From an uncultured Methylophaga sp. (lineage in GTDB: Bacteria; Pseudomonadota; Gammaproteobacteria; Nitrosococcales; Methylophagaceae): 64,000 nt of DNA. The stretch covers positions 62,001-126,000 of the forward strand of contig CAJXKF010000002.1 of NCBI GenBank assembly GCA_913055695.1, written 5' to 3'. Every line of letters starts with the position of its first letter. Positions within the stretch are counted from its first letter, which is position 1. Shown one piece after another: positions 43,179 through 53,020 of the stretch. Made by a program: the position numbers and the translations under genes. The notes below the pieces were generated by a model. The model had not been told where the DNA came from. It searched no databases and saw nothing but the letters and a program-made list of their open reading frames with translations.

Positions 43179-44138
43179 ATGTTTATCAAACGCAGAAAAC
43201 CCTGGGACCTGCCTGAGTCAGAAATCACTGACTACAAGGTCTACAAAAACCGCAGACAGTTTCTGAATACGGCTATCTCCGTTGGCCTGGCATCAGCCTT
43301 GCCTTCAGTCGGGCTGGCCAAACCGGTCGATGAGCTGAAGGTGTTTGAAACGCTGAAGAAAAGTCAGTATTCCACTGATGAGGAAAAAACCACTTTCAAA
43401 GCCATTACCACCTACAACAATTTCTATGAATTTGGCACCAGCAAAGAAGCGCCGTCTCTCTATGCCGGCGAGTTTCCCGATGAGTCCGAACCCTGGCGGG
43501 TGGAGATAGACGGAGAGTGCGAAAATCCGGGCGTATTTGAATACGACCAACTGGTCAAACCATTCACGCTGGAAGAACGTATTTACCGGATGCGTTGTGT
43601 TGAAGGCTGGTCGATGGTCATACCCTGGATTGGTTTTCCATTGGGAGAGCTGCTGAAACAGGCCAAGCCGACATCCAAAGCCAAATATGTCGAGTTCACT
43701 ACGTTGTATGATCCGGAGCAGATGCCCGGCCAGCGTCGTGAAGTGCTGGACTGGCCCTATGTCGAAGGGCTGCGTATTGATGAAGCCATGCATCCCCTGA
43801 CCATTTTGTCAGTAGGCCTCTACGGCAAGGAACTGCTGGGTCAGAATGGCGCACCGATTCGACTGGTGGTGCCCTGGAAATATGGCTTCAAGAGCATCAA
43901 GTCAATTGTACGCATTCGTTTTGTCGAGAAGATGCCGTTGACGGCCTGGGTCAAAGCCAATTCCAGCGAATACGGGTTTTATTCCAATGTGAACCCGAAT
44001 GTCGATCATCCGCGCTGGAGCCAGCGTAAAGAGCGTCGAATCGGTGAGTTTCTCAAACGCGATACACTGATGTTTAACGGATATGGTGATTATGTTGCTG
44101 AACTCTATTCAGGCATGGACCTCAAGCGCTATTTCTAG
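43179..44138 (+). CDS. msrP: Periplasmic methionine sulfoxide reductase, molybdenum subunit
   Basis: Repairs oxidised methionine in periplasmic proteins. The 319-aa precursor has a twin-arginine signal ([16 protein letters not shown], about 27-42). The molybdopterin Cys lies in [21 protein letters not shown], a signature of MsrP/YedY, followed by [16 protein letters not shown] and [15 protein letters not shown]. Length is close to E. coli MsrP. It overlaps the msrQ gene by more than 50 nt. The upstream hvfA-like and DoxX genes point to shared induction by oxidants or copper. Confidence 0.95.
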   Translation: MFIKRRKPWDLPESEITDYKVYKNRRQFLNTAISVGLASALPSVGLAKPVDELKVFETLKKSQYSTDEEKTTFKAITTYNNFYEFGTSKEAPSLYAGEFPDESEPWRVEIDGECENPGVFEYDQLVKPFTLEERIYRMRCVEGWSMVIPWIGFPLGELLKQAKPTSKAKYVEFTTLYDPEQMPGQRREVLDWPYVEGLRIDEAMHPLTILSVGLYGKELLGQNGAPIRLVVPWKYGFKSIKSIVRIRFVEKMPLTAWVKANSSEYGFYSNVNPNVDHPRWSQRKERRIGEFLKRDTLMFNGYGDYVAELYSGMDLKRYF

Positions 44139-44754
44139 CAAAGACCGAAACAGCCTGATCAAGATCCGCCACCTCAAGCTAGTGTTGTTTCTGGTTTGTC
44201 TGTATCCGTTTATGTTTATGCTATGGGGCTTTTTCAGCCATCAGCTTGGTGCCAACCCGATTGATGCCGTAACGCGATTGAGCGGACTTTGGGCTTTGCG
44301 ATTTTTGTTGATAACGCTTTGCGTCACACCACTGCGATGGCTGACCGGTCTCAATCAACTGGTACGTTTTCGGCGGATGCTGGGGCTGTTCGCGTTTTTC
44401 TATGCCACCGTGCATATGCTGCTGTATCTGGGTCTGGATCAGTTTTTTGACTGGAGCGAAATCTGGCGGGATATTGTTAAACGCCCCTTTATCACAGTGG
44501 GCTTTATCAACTTTGTGGCTTTGCTGCCACTGGTCATCACCTCAACCAATAAAATGGTTAAACGCCTGGGTGGGCAGCGCTGGAAGAAACTGCACCGACT
44601 GACTTACTTTGTAGCAGCGGCGGCCTGTGTGCATTTCCTGATGCTGGTCAAAGCTGATATTCGTGAGCCAGTCATCTACATTATTATCCTCAGTGTACTG
44701 CTGGGAGTGCGTTTGCTGCATGCCGCACGTCACAAGAAGCTCAGCCACAAGTAA
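44083..44754 (+). CDS. msrQ: Heme-binding membrane subunit of the methionine sulfoxide reductase
   Basis: Passes electrons from the respiratory chain to MsrP. The 223-aa protein has about six transmembrane helices and the ferric-reductase-like histidines in [15 protein letters not shown] and [29 protein letters not shown] and [17 protein letters not shown] are further MsrQ marks. ATG 44083 is used, although ATG 44092 would also fit; both lie within msrP. It ends the island and is followed by two terminator-like hairpins. Confidence 0.93.
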   Translation: MVIMLLNSIQAWTSSAISSKDRNSLIKIRHLKLVLFLVCLYPFMFMLWGFFSHQLGANPIDAVTRLSGLWALRFLLITLCVTPLRWLTGLNQLVRFRRMLGLFAFFYATVHMLLYLGLDQFFDWSEIWRDIVKRPFITVGFINFVALLPLVITSTNKMVKRLGGQRWKKLHRLTYFVAAAACVHFLMLVKADIREPVIYIIILSVLLGVRLLHAARHKKLSHK

Positions 44755-44784
44755 AACTTTTCTATCGCCTGCGGAACCCTTTTT

Positions 44785-44811
44785 AGCTGGCTGGGAATCT
44801 CCAGCTTTTTT
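44785..44811 (+). terminator. Terminator-like hairpin after msrQ
   Basis: AGCTGG (44785-44790) pairs with CCAGCT (44801-44806), followed by six T. Confidence 0.55.
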
Positions 44812-44814
44812 GCG

Positions 44815-44862
44815 AAAGCCATTCTCAAGAAATTTAAGCCTTTATTGAGAATGGCTTTTGTT
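44815..44862 (+). terminator. Strong terminator after msrQ
   Basis: A 14-bp stem, AAAGCCATTCTCAA (44815-44828) with TTGAGAATGGCTTT (44844-44857), is followed by TGTTT. With the hairpin just upstream it insulates the aceE operon. Confidence 0.85.
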
Positions 44863-45006
44863 TGATAAATATTTGCCAGTAAAGATTTTTCTCAGCGCAG
44901 ACGGGCCTTCAGCCACTGTCAGCAGGGTGTTGTGAAGATGATTTCGGACAAAAACTGTTACAATGTGCCGCTGATACTCATCGCGTAATGATTAAAGAAG
45001 GTATTT

Positions 45007-47661
45007 ATGACTGATTTTGTCGATCACGATCCACAGGAAACTCAGGAATGGCTTGATGCACTCGAGTCTGTGATTGAGGCCGGTGGTGATGAAAAAGCGC
45101 ACTATATCATTGAGAAGCTCATTGATATGGCACGCCGCACCGGCATCAACCTGCCGTACAGCGCCAACACCGCCTACGTCAACACGATTCCGGTCGATCA
45201 GCAAGAACGCATCCCTGGCGATCAGGCGATGGAACATAAATTAAGATCGTATATTCGCTGGAATGCGATGGCGATGGTGGTCAAAGCCAATATGAAACCG
45301 GGTTCTGTCGGTGGTCATATTGCCAGCTTTTCATCCGCCGCCACCCTGTATGACGTTGGTTTCAACCACTTCTTCAAGGGTGACGATTACGGTAACGGTT
45401 CCGACATGGTCTTCTTCCAGGGCCACTCGGCACCCGGCATTTATGCCCGCTCATTCCTGGAAGGTCGCCTGACCGAAGAACAACTGGAAAACTTCCGTTT
45501 TGAAGTGGACGGCAAAGGTCTGTCTTCATACCCGCACCCCTGGCTGATGCCGGATTATTGGCAGTTCCCGACCGTGTCGATGGGTCTGGGCCCGATTCTC
45601 GCCATCTACCAGGCGCGCTTCATGAAATACATGCAGCACCGTGAAATCGTCGCGACAGAAGGCCGTCATGTCTGGGCCTATCTGGGTGACGGTGAAATGG
45701 ACGAACCGGAATCTCTGGGTGCGATTACCCTGGCCGGTCGTGAAAAACTCGACAATCTGATATATGTCGTTAACTGCAACCTGCAGCGCCTGGATGGCCC
45801 GGTGCGTGGTAACGGCAAAATTATTCAGGAACTGGAAGCCCTGTTCCGTGGTGCTGGCTGGAACGTGATTAAAGTTATCTGGGGTAGCGGCTGGGATCAG
45901 TTGCTGGCCCGTGATACCAAAGGTCTGCTGCTCAAGCGCATGGAAGAAGTGGTCGATGGAGAATACCAGAACTACAAGGCCAAAGACGGTGCTTATGTGC
46001 GTAAGCATTTCTTCGGTAAATACCCGGAACTGCTGGAAATGGTCTCCGATATGACCGACGAGGACATCTGGCATCTGTCACGTGGTGGTCACGATCCGCG
46101 TAAGATCTATGCTGCTTACAAAAAAGCGGTTGAGCACGAGGGACAGCCGACCGTTATCCTCGCGAAAACCGTTAAGGGTTACGGTATGGGTGAGGCCGGT
46201 GAAGGTCAGAACACTACGCACCAGCAGAAGAAACTCGAAATCGAACAGATGAAACGTTTCCGTGACCGTTTCAATATTCCGGTTTCTGATGAAGACATCG
46301 ATGAAATTCCATTCATCAAGCTCAAAGATGACAGCCCGGAGAAAAAATATCTGCTGCAGCGCCGAGAAGAACTGGGCGGCTTCCTGCCTAAGCGTAATCA
46401 CAACGCACCGGCACTGGAAATTCCTGAGCTGAAAACTTTTGATGCCGTATTGAAATCCAGTGGCGACCGTGAACTGTCTACCACCATGGCCTTTGTCCGT
46501 GTGCTGACTGCCCTGATTCGCGACAAGAAAATCGGCAAGAACATCGTACCTATCGTTCCGGATGAAGCCCGTACCTTCGGTATGGAAGGCCTGTTCCGTT
46601 CAATTGGTATTTACTCCTCTTCAGGTCAGCGTTATGAACCGGAAGATTCCGGTAAGGTGATGTGGTACCGCGAAGATACCAAAGGTCAGATCCTGGAAGA
46701 GGGCATCAATGAAGCCGGTTCCATGGCTGAGTGGGTGTCTGCAGCTACAGCCTATGCGAATTATGGCGTCAATATGGTGCCGTTCTATATTTACTATTCC
46801 ATGTTCGGTTACCAGCGTGTCGGTGATCTGTGGTGGCTGGCCGGCGATATGCAGGCCAAAGGCTTCCTCATCGGTGGAACCGCCGGTCGTACCACGCTGA
46901 ATGGTGAAGGTCTGCAGCATCAGGATGGTCATAACCTGCTGATGGCAAACGCGATTCCGAACTGCGTCAGTTATGACCCGACCTATGCCTACGAAATGGC
47001 GGTTATCGTACATAACGGTATGAAACGCATGTACGAGCAGCAGGAGAATGTTTTCTATTACATCACCGCGATGAATGAAAACTACCAGCATCCGGAAATG
47101 CCGAAAGGTGCCGAAGAAGGCATCATCAAAGGCATGTATAAACTCAGACAGGGCGGCAAGCACAAGCTGAAAGCACAATTGCTGGGTAGCGGTACCATCC
47201 TGCGTGAAGTGGAAGCGGCAGCTGAACTGTTGGAAAAAGACTGGAAAGTGGCGGCTACTGTCTGGAGCGCGACCAGTATCAACGAACTGACCCGCGACGG
47301 TCAGGAAGCAGACCGCTACAACCGTCTGCATCCGGGTGCTGACAAGAAACGCAGCTATGTATCTGAATGTCTGGATGATGAACCGGGCGTGGTGGTTGCT
47401 GCAACGGACTATATCCGTATCTATGCCGAGCAGATTCGTCCATGGGTGAAAGCACCTTATACCGTGCTAGGTACTGATGGTTTCGGCCGCAGTGATACCC
47501 GTGAGAAACTGCGTAGTTTCTTTGAAGTCGACCGCTATCATGTTGTCGTGGCTACCTTGAGCACGCTGGCAGACCAGGGCGAAATCAAGCCTGAAGTTGT
47601 CGCTGATGCAATCAAGAAATACGACATCAACGCGGATGCAGTGAACCCGGTTAAGGCATAA
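45007..47661 (+). CDS. aceE: Pyruvate dehydrogenase E1 component (homodimeric)
   Basis: Decarboxylates pyruvate with thiamine pyrophosphate and acetylates the lipoyl groups of E2. The 884-aa protein has the TPP/Mg motif YLGDGEMDEPESLGAITLAGREKLDNLIYVVNCN (GDG...NCN), the early SVGGHIASFSSAATLYDVGFNHF, and SEGTILREV-like and TDGFGRSDTREKLRSFFEVD at the C-terminus. Length matches the E. coli 887-aa enzyme. ATG 45007 follows AAGAAGG. It starts an operon with aceF three nt downstream. A possible -10 (TACAAT at 44959) lies upstream without a clear -35. Confidence 0.97.
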   Translation: MTDFVDHDPQETQEWLDALESVIEAGGDEKAHYIIEKLIDMARRTGINLPYSANTAYVNTIPVDQQERIPGDQAMEHKLRSYIRWNAMAMVVKANMKPGSVGGHIASFSSAATLYDVGFNHFFKGDDYGNGSDMVFFQGHSAPGIYARSFLEGRLTEEQLENFRFEVDGKGLSSYPHPWLMPDYWQFPTVSMGLGPILAIYQARFMKYMQHREIVATEGRHVWAYLGDGEMDEPESLGAITLAGREKLDNLIYVVNCNLQRLDGPVRGNGKIIQELEALFRGAGWNVIKVIWGSGWDQLLARDTKGLLLKRMEEVVDGEYQNYKAKDGAYVRKHFFGKYPELLEMVSDMTDEDIWHLSRGGHDPRKIYAAYKKAVEHEGQPTVILAKTVKGYGMGEAGEGQNTTHQQKKLEIEQMKRFRDRFNIPVSDEDIDEIPFIKLKDDSPEKKYLLQRREELGGFLPKRNHNAPALEIPELKTFDAVLKSSGDRELSTTMAFVRVLTALIRDKKIGKNIVPIVPDEARTFGMEGLFRSIGIYSSSGQRYEPEDSGKVMWYREDTKGQILEEGINEAGSMAEWVSAATAYANYGVNMVPFYIYYSMFGYQRVGDLWWLAGDMQAKGFLIGGTAGRTTLNGEGLQHQDGHNLLMANAIPNCVSYDPTYAYEMAVIVHNGMKRMYEQQENVFYYITAMNENYQHPEMPKGAEEGIIKGMYKLRQGGKHKLKAQLLGSGTILREVEAAAELLEKDWKVAATVWSATSINELTRDGQEADRYNRLHPGADKKRSYVSECLDDEPGVVVAATDYIRIYAEQIRPWVKAPYTVLGTDGFGRSDTREKLRSFFEVDRYHVVVATLSTLADQGEIKPEVVADAIKKYDINADAVNPVKA

Positions 47662-47664
47662 ACA

Positions 47665-49011
47665 ATGGCAGATTTGATTGAAATTAAAGTACCCGATATT
47701 GGTGACTTCGAAGACGTTGAAATCATTGAAGTGCTGGTTGCTGAGGGCGACAGCATTGATGAAAATCAGGAAGTCATTACCGTTGAGTCTGACAAGGCAA
47801 TGATGGAAATCCCGGCCGACAAGGGCGGGGTGATCAAGGAAATGAAAGTGGCCGTCGGTGACAGAGTCAGCGAAGGCACGGTCATTGCGCTGGTTGAAGC
47901 GGCCGCTGGCGCTGCTGAAGACAAGCAGGAAGAAAAACCGGCTCAAGCGCCCAAGGCAGAAGAAAAGCCTGCAGAACCGAAACAAGCCGAAGCGCCCAAG
48001 CAGGAACCGGCACCGGCGCCGACAACGGCGGAAGCGGGCAGTATCTCCCAGGAGCCGCAATTAAAGGACCCGATTCCTTATGCGCCGGACAACAAGTCCG
48101 GGATCCGCCGTGCCCATGCGTCGCCCTCGGTGCGTCGTTTTGCCCGTGAACTCGGTGTGGTGCTGACTTCGGTCACCGGTACCGGGCCTAAGGGTCGTAT
48201 TACCAAAGAAGATGTGCAGGGCTATGTCAAAAATGCCCTGACCCAGCCGGCAGCAGCGCCTGCTCAGGGCGGCAGTGCCATTCCACCGGTGCCGACTGTC
48301 AACTTCGAACAGTTCGGCGATATCGAAACCCGGGAACTGTCACGCATCAAGAAGATTTCCGGCAAGCATCTGCATGCCTGCTGGCTCAATATTCCTCATG
48401 TGACCCAGTTTGACGAAGCCGATATCACTGAACTGGAAGAGTTCCGTCAGGAAAACAAACAGATGGCGAAAGATCGTGGTGTCAACCTGACACCGCTGGT
48501 TTTCATCATGAAAGCCGTGGTCGCCTGTCTCAAAGCTTATCCGGAGTTCAATGCCTCTTTGAGTGAAGACAAAGAAAGCCTGATTCTGAAGGAGTACTAC
48601 AACATCGGTGTCGCGGTGGATACGCCTAATGGCCTGATGGTGCCTGTCATTAAGGATGTCGACAAGAAAGGCTTCCTGGAGCTGGCCGGTGAACTGGGTG
48701 AAATCAGTCAACGTGCCCGTGACGGTGCCTTGAGCGCCAAAGATATGCAGGGCGGTACTTTCTCGATCTCCAGCTTAGGCGGTATCGGTGGTCAGTTCTT
48801 TACGCCGATTGTCAATGCACCGGAAGTCGCCATTCTGGGCGTCAGCCGTCACAGCATGAAACCGGTCTGGAACGGGAAAGAGTTCGAACCCCGTCTGATG
48901 CTGCCACTCTCCATCTCCTACGATCACCGTGTGATTGACGGCGCCGCCGGTGCCCGCTTCACTGTGATGTTGAGCCAGATGCTGTCAGATATCAGGAAGG
49001 TATTACTATGA
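47665..49011 (+). CDS. aceF: Dihydrolipoamide acetyltransferase (E2), one lipoyl domain
   Basis: Transfers acetyl groups to CoA and forms the core of the pyruvate dehydrogenase complex. The 448-aa protein has a single N-terminal lipoyl domain (1-75; VESDKAMMEIPAD with the lipoylated Lys), an Ala/Pro/Glu/Lys-rich linker (about 80-125), and a peripheral-subunit-binding domain (RRAHASPSVRRFARELGV, about 145-180). The catalytic domain ends with SYDHRVIDGA, which contains the active-site His. E. coli E2 has three lipoyl domains; here the second sits on E3. Overlaps lpd by four nt. Confidence 0.96.
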   Translation: MADLIEIKVPDIGDFEDVEIIEVLVAEGDSIDENQEVITVESDKAMMEIPADKGGVIKEMKVAVGDRVSEGTVIALVEAAAGAAEDKQEEKPAQAPKAEEKPAEPKQAEAPKQEPAPAPTTAEAGSISQEPQLKDPIPYAPDNKSGIRRAHASPSVRRFARELGVVLTSVTGTGPKGRITKEDVQGYVKNALTQPAAAPAQGGSAIPPVPTVNFEQFGDIETRELSRIKKISGKHLHACWLNIPHVTQFDEADITELEEFRQENKQMAKDRGVNLTPLVFIMKAVVACLKAYPEFNASLSEDKESLILKEYYNIGVAVDTPNGLMVPVIKDVDKKGFLELAGELGEISQRARDGALSAKDMQGGTFSISSLGGIGGQFFTPIVNAPEVAILGVSRHSMKPVWNGKEFEPRLMLPLSISYDHRVIDGAAGARFTVMLSQMLSDIRKVLL

Positions 49012-50780
49012 GTGTAATCGAGGTTAAAGTCCCCGATATCGGCGATTTTGACGCCGTTGAAATTATTGAAGTGCTGGTCAGTGAAGGTGAAGAGATCAGC
49101 GAAAATCAGGACATCATTACCCTGGAATCTGACAAGGCCGCGATGGAAATCCCTTCCACAGTAAGCGGCAAAGTCGCCAGCCTGAAGGTCAGTGTCGGTG
49201 ACAAAGTCAGCGAGGGCGATGTGATTCTGACTGTAGAAGTAGCCGAATCTGAACAGTCTGCTGAAGAACCGGCTGAAGCCAAGCAGGAAAGCAAAACCGA
49301 GACTAAAACCGAATCCAAGCCGGCACCTGCACCTGCTGCTGCGCCAACAGGTGATGCTGACATGCATGCCGAGGTGCTGGTACTGGGGTCCGGTCCCGGC
49401 GGTTACACGGCGGCATTCCGCGCTGCTGATCTGGGTAAAAACGTGGTAATGGTCGAGCGCCATCAGCGTATCGGCGGTGTTTGCCTGAATGTCGGTTGCA
49501 TCCCGTCCAAAGCGCTGCTGCATACCGCACAGATCATCAATGAAGCCGATGAAATGGGCGGTCATGGTATTAAGTTCGGTAAGCCGGAAATCAATCTGAA
49601 AGAGCTGGCAGGCTGGAAAGACAGTGTCGTAAAACAGCTGACCGGTGGTCTGCAAGGGTTAGCCAAACAGCGTAATGTCAGTATCGTCCATGGAGAAGGC
49701 AGCTTCACCAGTCCTAAGACCCTGCAGGTTGAAGGTGAAGACGGCACCAAGACAATTTCATTCGATAACTGCATTATCGCAGCGGGTTCCCGCGTCACCA
49801 AGATCCCGGTTTTCCCTCACGATGATCCACGGATGATGGATTCCACCGATGCGCTGGAACTGGAAGATGTGCCGGAGAGACTGCTGGTTATCGGCGGTGG
49901 TATTATCGGTATGGAAATGGCCACAGTCTACGATGCATTGGGTTCCAAGATTACCGTTGTCGAAATGCAGGACAGCCTGATTCCGGGCGCTGATAAAGAT
50001 ATCGTTAAACCGCTGCTGAAACGGGTACAGGACAAATACGAAAATATTTATCTCAGCACCAAAGTCGCGAGCATCGAACCGCAGAAAAAAGGCCTCAAGG
50101 TTAAGTTTGAGGGCAAAGCTGCACCGGAAGAAGATACTTTCGACAAGATTCTGGTCGCGGTGGGTCGTACACCTAATGGCAAGTTAATCAACGCAGAAGC
50201 GGCCGGCGTGGCTGTCGATGACTGGGGCTTTATCGCGACCGACGGTCAGATGCGCACTAATGTGCCGCATATTTTTGCTATCGGTGATATCGTCGGTCAG
50301 CCGATGCTGGCGCATAAAGCCACTCATGAAGGCAAAGTCGCTGCGGAAGTGATTGCCGGACAGAAATCGGTGTTTGAACCGATGACTATTCCGTCCGTCG
50401 CTTATACCGATCCCGAAGTCGCGTGGATGGGGCTCAGCGAAGACGAAGCCAAGAAACAGGGCATCGACTACGTCAAAGGCGCCTTCCCATGGGCAGCCAG
50501 TGGTCGCAGCCTGAGTCTGGGGCGTGATGAAGGTCTGACCAAGGCGCTGTTCGAAAAAGAGACCGGTCGTCTGATTGGTGCCGGTATAGTTGGTCCGAAT
50601 GCCGGTGAACTGATTGCTGAAGCCACGCTGGCGCTGGAAATGGGGGCCGATGCCGAGGATATGGGCCTGACCATTCATCCGCATCCGACTTTATCGGAAA
50701 CCCTGTGTTTTGCCGCCGAAATGGCAGAAGGCAGCATTACCGATTTGATGCCGCCGCGTAAAACACTGCATTCCAAATAA
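49008..50780 (+). CDS. lpdA: Dihydrolipoamide dehydrogenase (E3) with an N-terminal lipoyl domain
   Basis: Reoxidises lipoyl groups and produces NADH. The 590-aa protein is longer than usual E3 (about 475) because residues 1-75 are a lipoyl domain (LESDKAAMEIPST) joined by an Ala/Glu/Lys/Pro linker. The E3 part begins at about 118 (VLVLGSGPGGYTAAFRAADLG). It has the redox disulfide in GVCLNVGCIPSKAL, the NAD motif VIGGGIIGMEMA, and the catalytic HPHPTLSE near the end. Fused lipoyl-E3 proteins also occur in Neisseria and some other proteobacteria. It closes the operon and has a terminator at 50818-50858. Confidence 0.95.
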   Translation: MSVIEVKVPDIGDFDAVEIIEVLVSEGEEISENQDIITLESDKAAMEIPSTVSGKVASLKVSVGDKVSEGDVILTVEVAESEQSAEEPAEAKQESKTETKTESKPAPAPAAAPTGDADMHAEVLVLGSGPGGYTAAFRAADLGKNVVMVERHQRIGGVCLNVGCIPSKALLHTAQIINEADEMGGHGIKFGKPEINLKELAGWKDSVVKQLTGGLQGLAKQRNVSIVHGEGSFTSPKTLQVEGEDGTKTISFDNCIIAAGSRVTKIPVFPHDDPRMMDSTDALELEDVPERLLVIGGGIIGMEMATVYDALGSKITVVEMQDSLIPGADKDIVKPLLKRVQDKYENIYLSTKVASIEPQKKGLKVKFEGKAAPEEDTFDKILVAVGRTPNGKLINAEAAGVAVDDWGFIATDGQMRTNVPHIFAIGDIVGQPMLAHKATHEGKVAAEVIAGQKSVFEPMTIPSVAYTDPEVAWMGLSEDEAKKQGIDYVKGAFPWAASGRSLSLGRDEGLTKALFEKETGRLIGAGIVGPNAGELIAEATLALEMGADAEDMGLTIHPHPTLSETLCFAAEMAEGSITDLMPPRKTLHSK

Positions 50781-50817
50781 TGCAGGGTTTAGCTGGCTGG
50801 TGCCAGACTGACTGAAA

Positions 50818-50858
50818 TCAGGGCATGCCTGCTTCCTATGCAAGCATGCCCTTTTTTT
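50818..50858 (+). terminator. Terminator of the aceE-aceF-lpdA operon
   Basis: GGGCATGC (50821-50828) pairs with GCATGCCC (50844-50851), followed by seven T. Confidence 0.9.
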
Positions 50859-50879
50859 GCGTGATATTCTCCCGTATTC

Positions 50880-51680
50880 ATGGCCGTCAAAAAGCAACAC
50901 ACTCATACACTGAAACCGCCACTTAAATGGGCTGGAGGTAAACGCTGGTTAATTCAGCATCTCCAGTACTATTGGCGTCAGCATAAAGAAAAACGGCTGG
51001 TCGAGCCGTTCTGCGGTGGCCTGTCAGTCGCGCTGGGCCTTAATCCCGAGCGCGCTCTACTCAATGATCTGAACCCGGCTCTGATTAACTTTTACCAGCA
51101 TCTCAAACAGGGGCTGGTGATTGATATTGAGATGGTCAATAACGAGAAGGTCTACTACAAGAGCCGTGATACCTTTAACCGTCTCAATGGTGATCCGGCC
51201 TCAAAGCTGATGGCCGCTCAGCTGTTTTATTATCTCAACCGTACCGGTTATAACGGCTTGTGCCGGTTTAATAAAAAGGGTGGTTATAACGTGCCCTTCG
51301 GTCGCTACAAGACCATCAACTATCAGGACGACTTCAGTCATTACCAGCCGGTGCTATCGCAGTGGCAGTTCAGCAATGTCGACTTTGAGCAGCTTAACGT
51401 GGCTGATAACGACTTCATCTATGCTGATCCGCCCTACGACACACCGTTTCATCAATATGCCCAGCAGGGTTTTGACTGGGACGACCAGGAAAGGCTGGCT
51501 GAATGGCTCAGTCGCCACCCCGGGCCGGTGGTGTTATCTAATCAGGCCACCGACAGAGTGCAGAAACTCTATCGCAAGCTGGGGTTTCGTCTCCGCTTTC
51601 TCGATGCACCACGGCTTATCAGCTGCAAAGGCAATGAACGTCAGGCAGTGAAAGAAGTGCTTGCGCTGAGTGGACTTTGA
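50880..51680 (+). CDS. dam: DNA adenine methylase (Dam family)
   Basis: Transfers methyl groups from S-adenosylmethionine to adenine, probably in GATC. The 266-aa protein has the alpha-type order of motifs: LKWAGGKRWLIQHL (motif X), EPFCGGLSVALGL (motif I, with CGG where FxGxG is usual), the target-recognition part with YYLNRTGYNGLCRFNKKGGYNVPFG, and the catalytic DPPY in DFIYADPPYDTPF. No restriction enzyme is adjacent, so it is likely a solitary housekeeping Dam acting in mismatch repair or replication timing. It starts 99 nt after lpdA, past a terminator. Confidence 0.93.
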   Translation: MAVKKQHTHTLKPPLKWAGGKRWLIQHLQYYWRQHKEKRLVEPFCGGLSVALGLNPERALLNDLNPALINFYQHLKQGLVIDIEMVNNEKVYYKSRDTFNRLNGDPASKLMAAQLFYYLNRTGYNGLCRFNKKGGYNVPFGRYKTINYQDDFSHYQPVLSQWQFSNVDFEQLNVADNDFIYADPPYDTPFHQYAQQGFDWDDQERLAEWLSRHPGPVVLSNQATDRVQKLYRKLGFRLRFLDAPRLISCKGNERQAVKEVLALSGL

Positions 51681-51786
51681 TACAATAGCGCCTCATTTTT
51701 AATTCAAGAAACGCGCCGGTTGACCGCTAACTGTGGTTACAGGAACAGGGTAGCCGGGCCTCAATTTACAGGAATCATTTTTGCCC

Positions 51787-52998
51787 ATGTCTAAGATTAA
51801 TAAAGTCGTGTTGGCCTACTCAGGGGGCCTTGATACTTCAGTTATTTTGAAATGGCTGCAGGATAAATATGACGCTGAGGTGGTGACCTTTACTGCCGAT
51901 CTGGGACAAGGTGAAGAAGTCGAACCGGCCCGCGCCAAAGCGAAATCGCTGGGTATCAAGGAAATCTTTATTGAAGATCTGCGCGAAGAGTTCGCCCGTG
52001 ATTATGTGTTTCCAATGTTCCGTGCCAACGCTATTTATGAAGGCGAATATCTGCTGGGGACTTCGATTGCACGGCCGCTGATTGCCAAACGTCTGGTGGA
52101 AATTGCCAATGAGACCGGCGCCGAAGCCGTAGCCCACGGCGCCACCGGTAAAGGTAATGACCAGGTTCGTTTCGAACTGGGTGCCTATGCGTTGAAGCCT
52201 GGCATCAAAGTGATTGCCCCATGGCGCGAGTGGGACCTGCTGTCACGTCAGAAACTGCTGGACTATGCCGAACTGCATGGCATTCCGGTGGAAATGAAGC
52301 AGGGCAAAAAATCGCCCTATTCGATGGATGCCAACCTGCTGCATATCTCCTACGAAGGCGGCATTCTGGAAGATCCATGGGCTGAGCCTGAAGAATCCAT
52401 GTGGCGCTGGTCCGTCTCACCTGAAAATGCACCGGATGAACCGACCTATCTGGAACTGAGCTATGAACAGGGTGATATCGTCGCCATCAACGGTGAACGG
52501 ATGACGCCGGCAAGCGTGATGAGCTACCTGAATAAAGTCGCCGGTGACAATGGTATCGGCCGTCTGGATATCGTCGAAAACCGCTATGTAGGTATGAAAT
52601 CCCGCGGTTGTTATGAAACACCGGCAGGCACGGTCATGCTGAAAGCGCACCGTGCAATTGAATCGCTGACACTGGACCGTGAAGTTGCTCACCTCAAAGA
52701 TGAGCTGATGCCACGTTATGCCCAGATGATTTACAACGGTTACTGGTGGGCACCGGAACGGGTAATGATGCAGGCAATGATTGACGAGTCACAAAAAACC
52801 GTTAACGGTGTGGTCAGGGTCAAACTGTACAAGGGCAATGTGGTTGTGGTCGGCCGTGCTTCTGAAACAGACAGTCTGTTTGATGAATCAATTGCGACCT
52901 TTGAAGATGATGCCGGTGCCTATGATCAGAAAGACGCCGAGGGCTTCATCAAACTGAATGCCCTGCGCCTTAAAATCGCCGGCAACAAGAAACGTTAA
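51787..52998 (+). CDS. argG: Argininosuccinate synthase
   Basis: Joins citrulline and aspartate with ATP in arginine synthesis. The 403-aa protein has the PP-loop motif [50 protein letters not shown] and [14 protein letters not shown] 51787 is chosen over the in-frame TTG 51781 because it gives the conserved [14 protein letters not shown] start. The 106-nt upstream gap contains TACAAT at 51681, a possible -10. It is followed 22 nt later by a GGDEF gene. Confidence 0.97.
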   Translation: MSKINKVVLAYSGGLDTSVILKWLQDKYDAEVVTFTADLGQGEEVEPARAKAKSLGIKEIFIEDLREEFARDYVFPMFRANAIYEGEYLLGTSIARPLIAKRLVEIANETGAEAVAHGATGKGNDQVRFELGAYALKPGIKVIAPWREWDLLSRQKLLDYAELHGIPVEMKQGKKSPYSMDANLLHISYEGGILEDPWAEPEESMWRWSVSPENAPDEPTYLELSYEQGDIVAINGERMTPASVMSYLNKVAGDNGIGRLDIVENRYVGMKSRGCYETPAGTVMLKAHRAIESLTLDREVAHLKDELMPRYAQMIYNGYWWAPERVMMQAMIDESQKTVNGVVRVKLYKGNVVVVGRASETDSLFDESIATFEDDAGAYDQKDAEGFIKLNALRLKIAGNKKR

Positions 52999-53020
52999 TT
53001 TAAGGTCGAGGAAAGACTGG

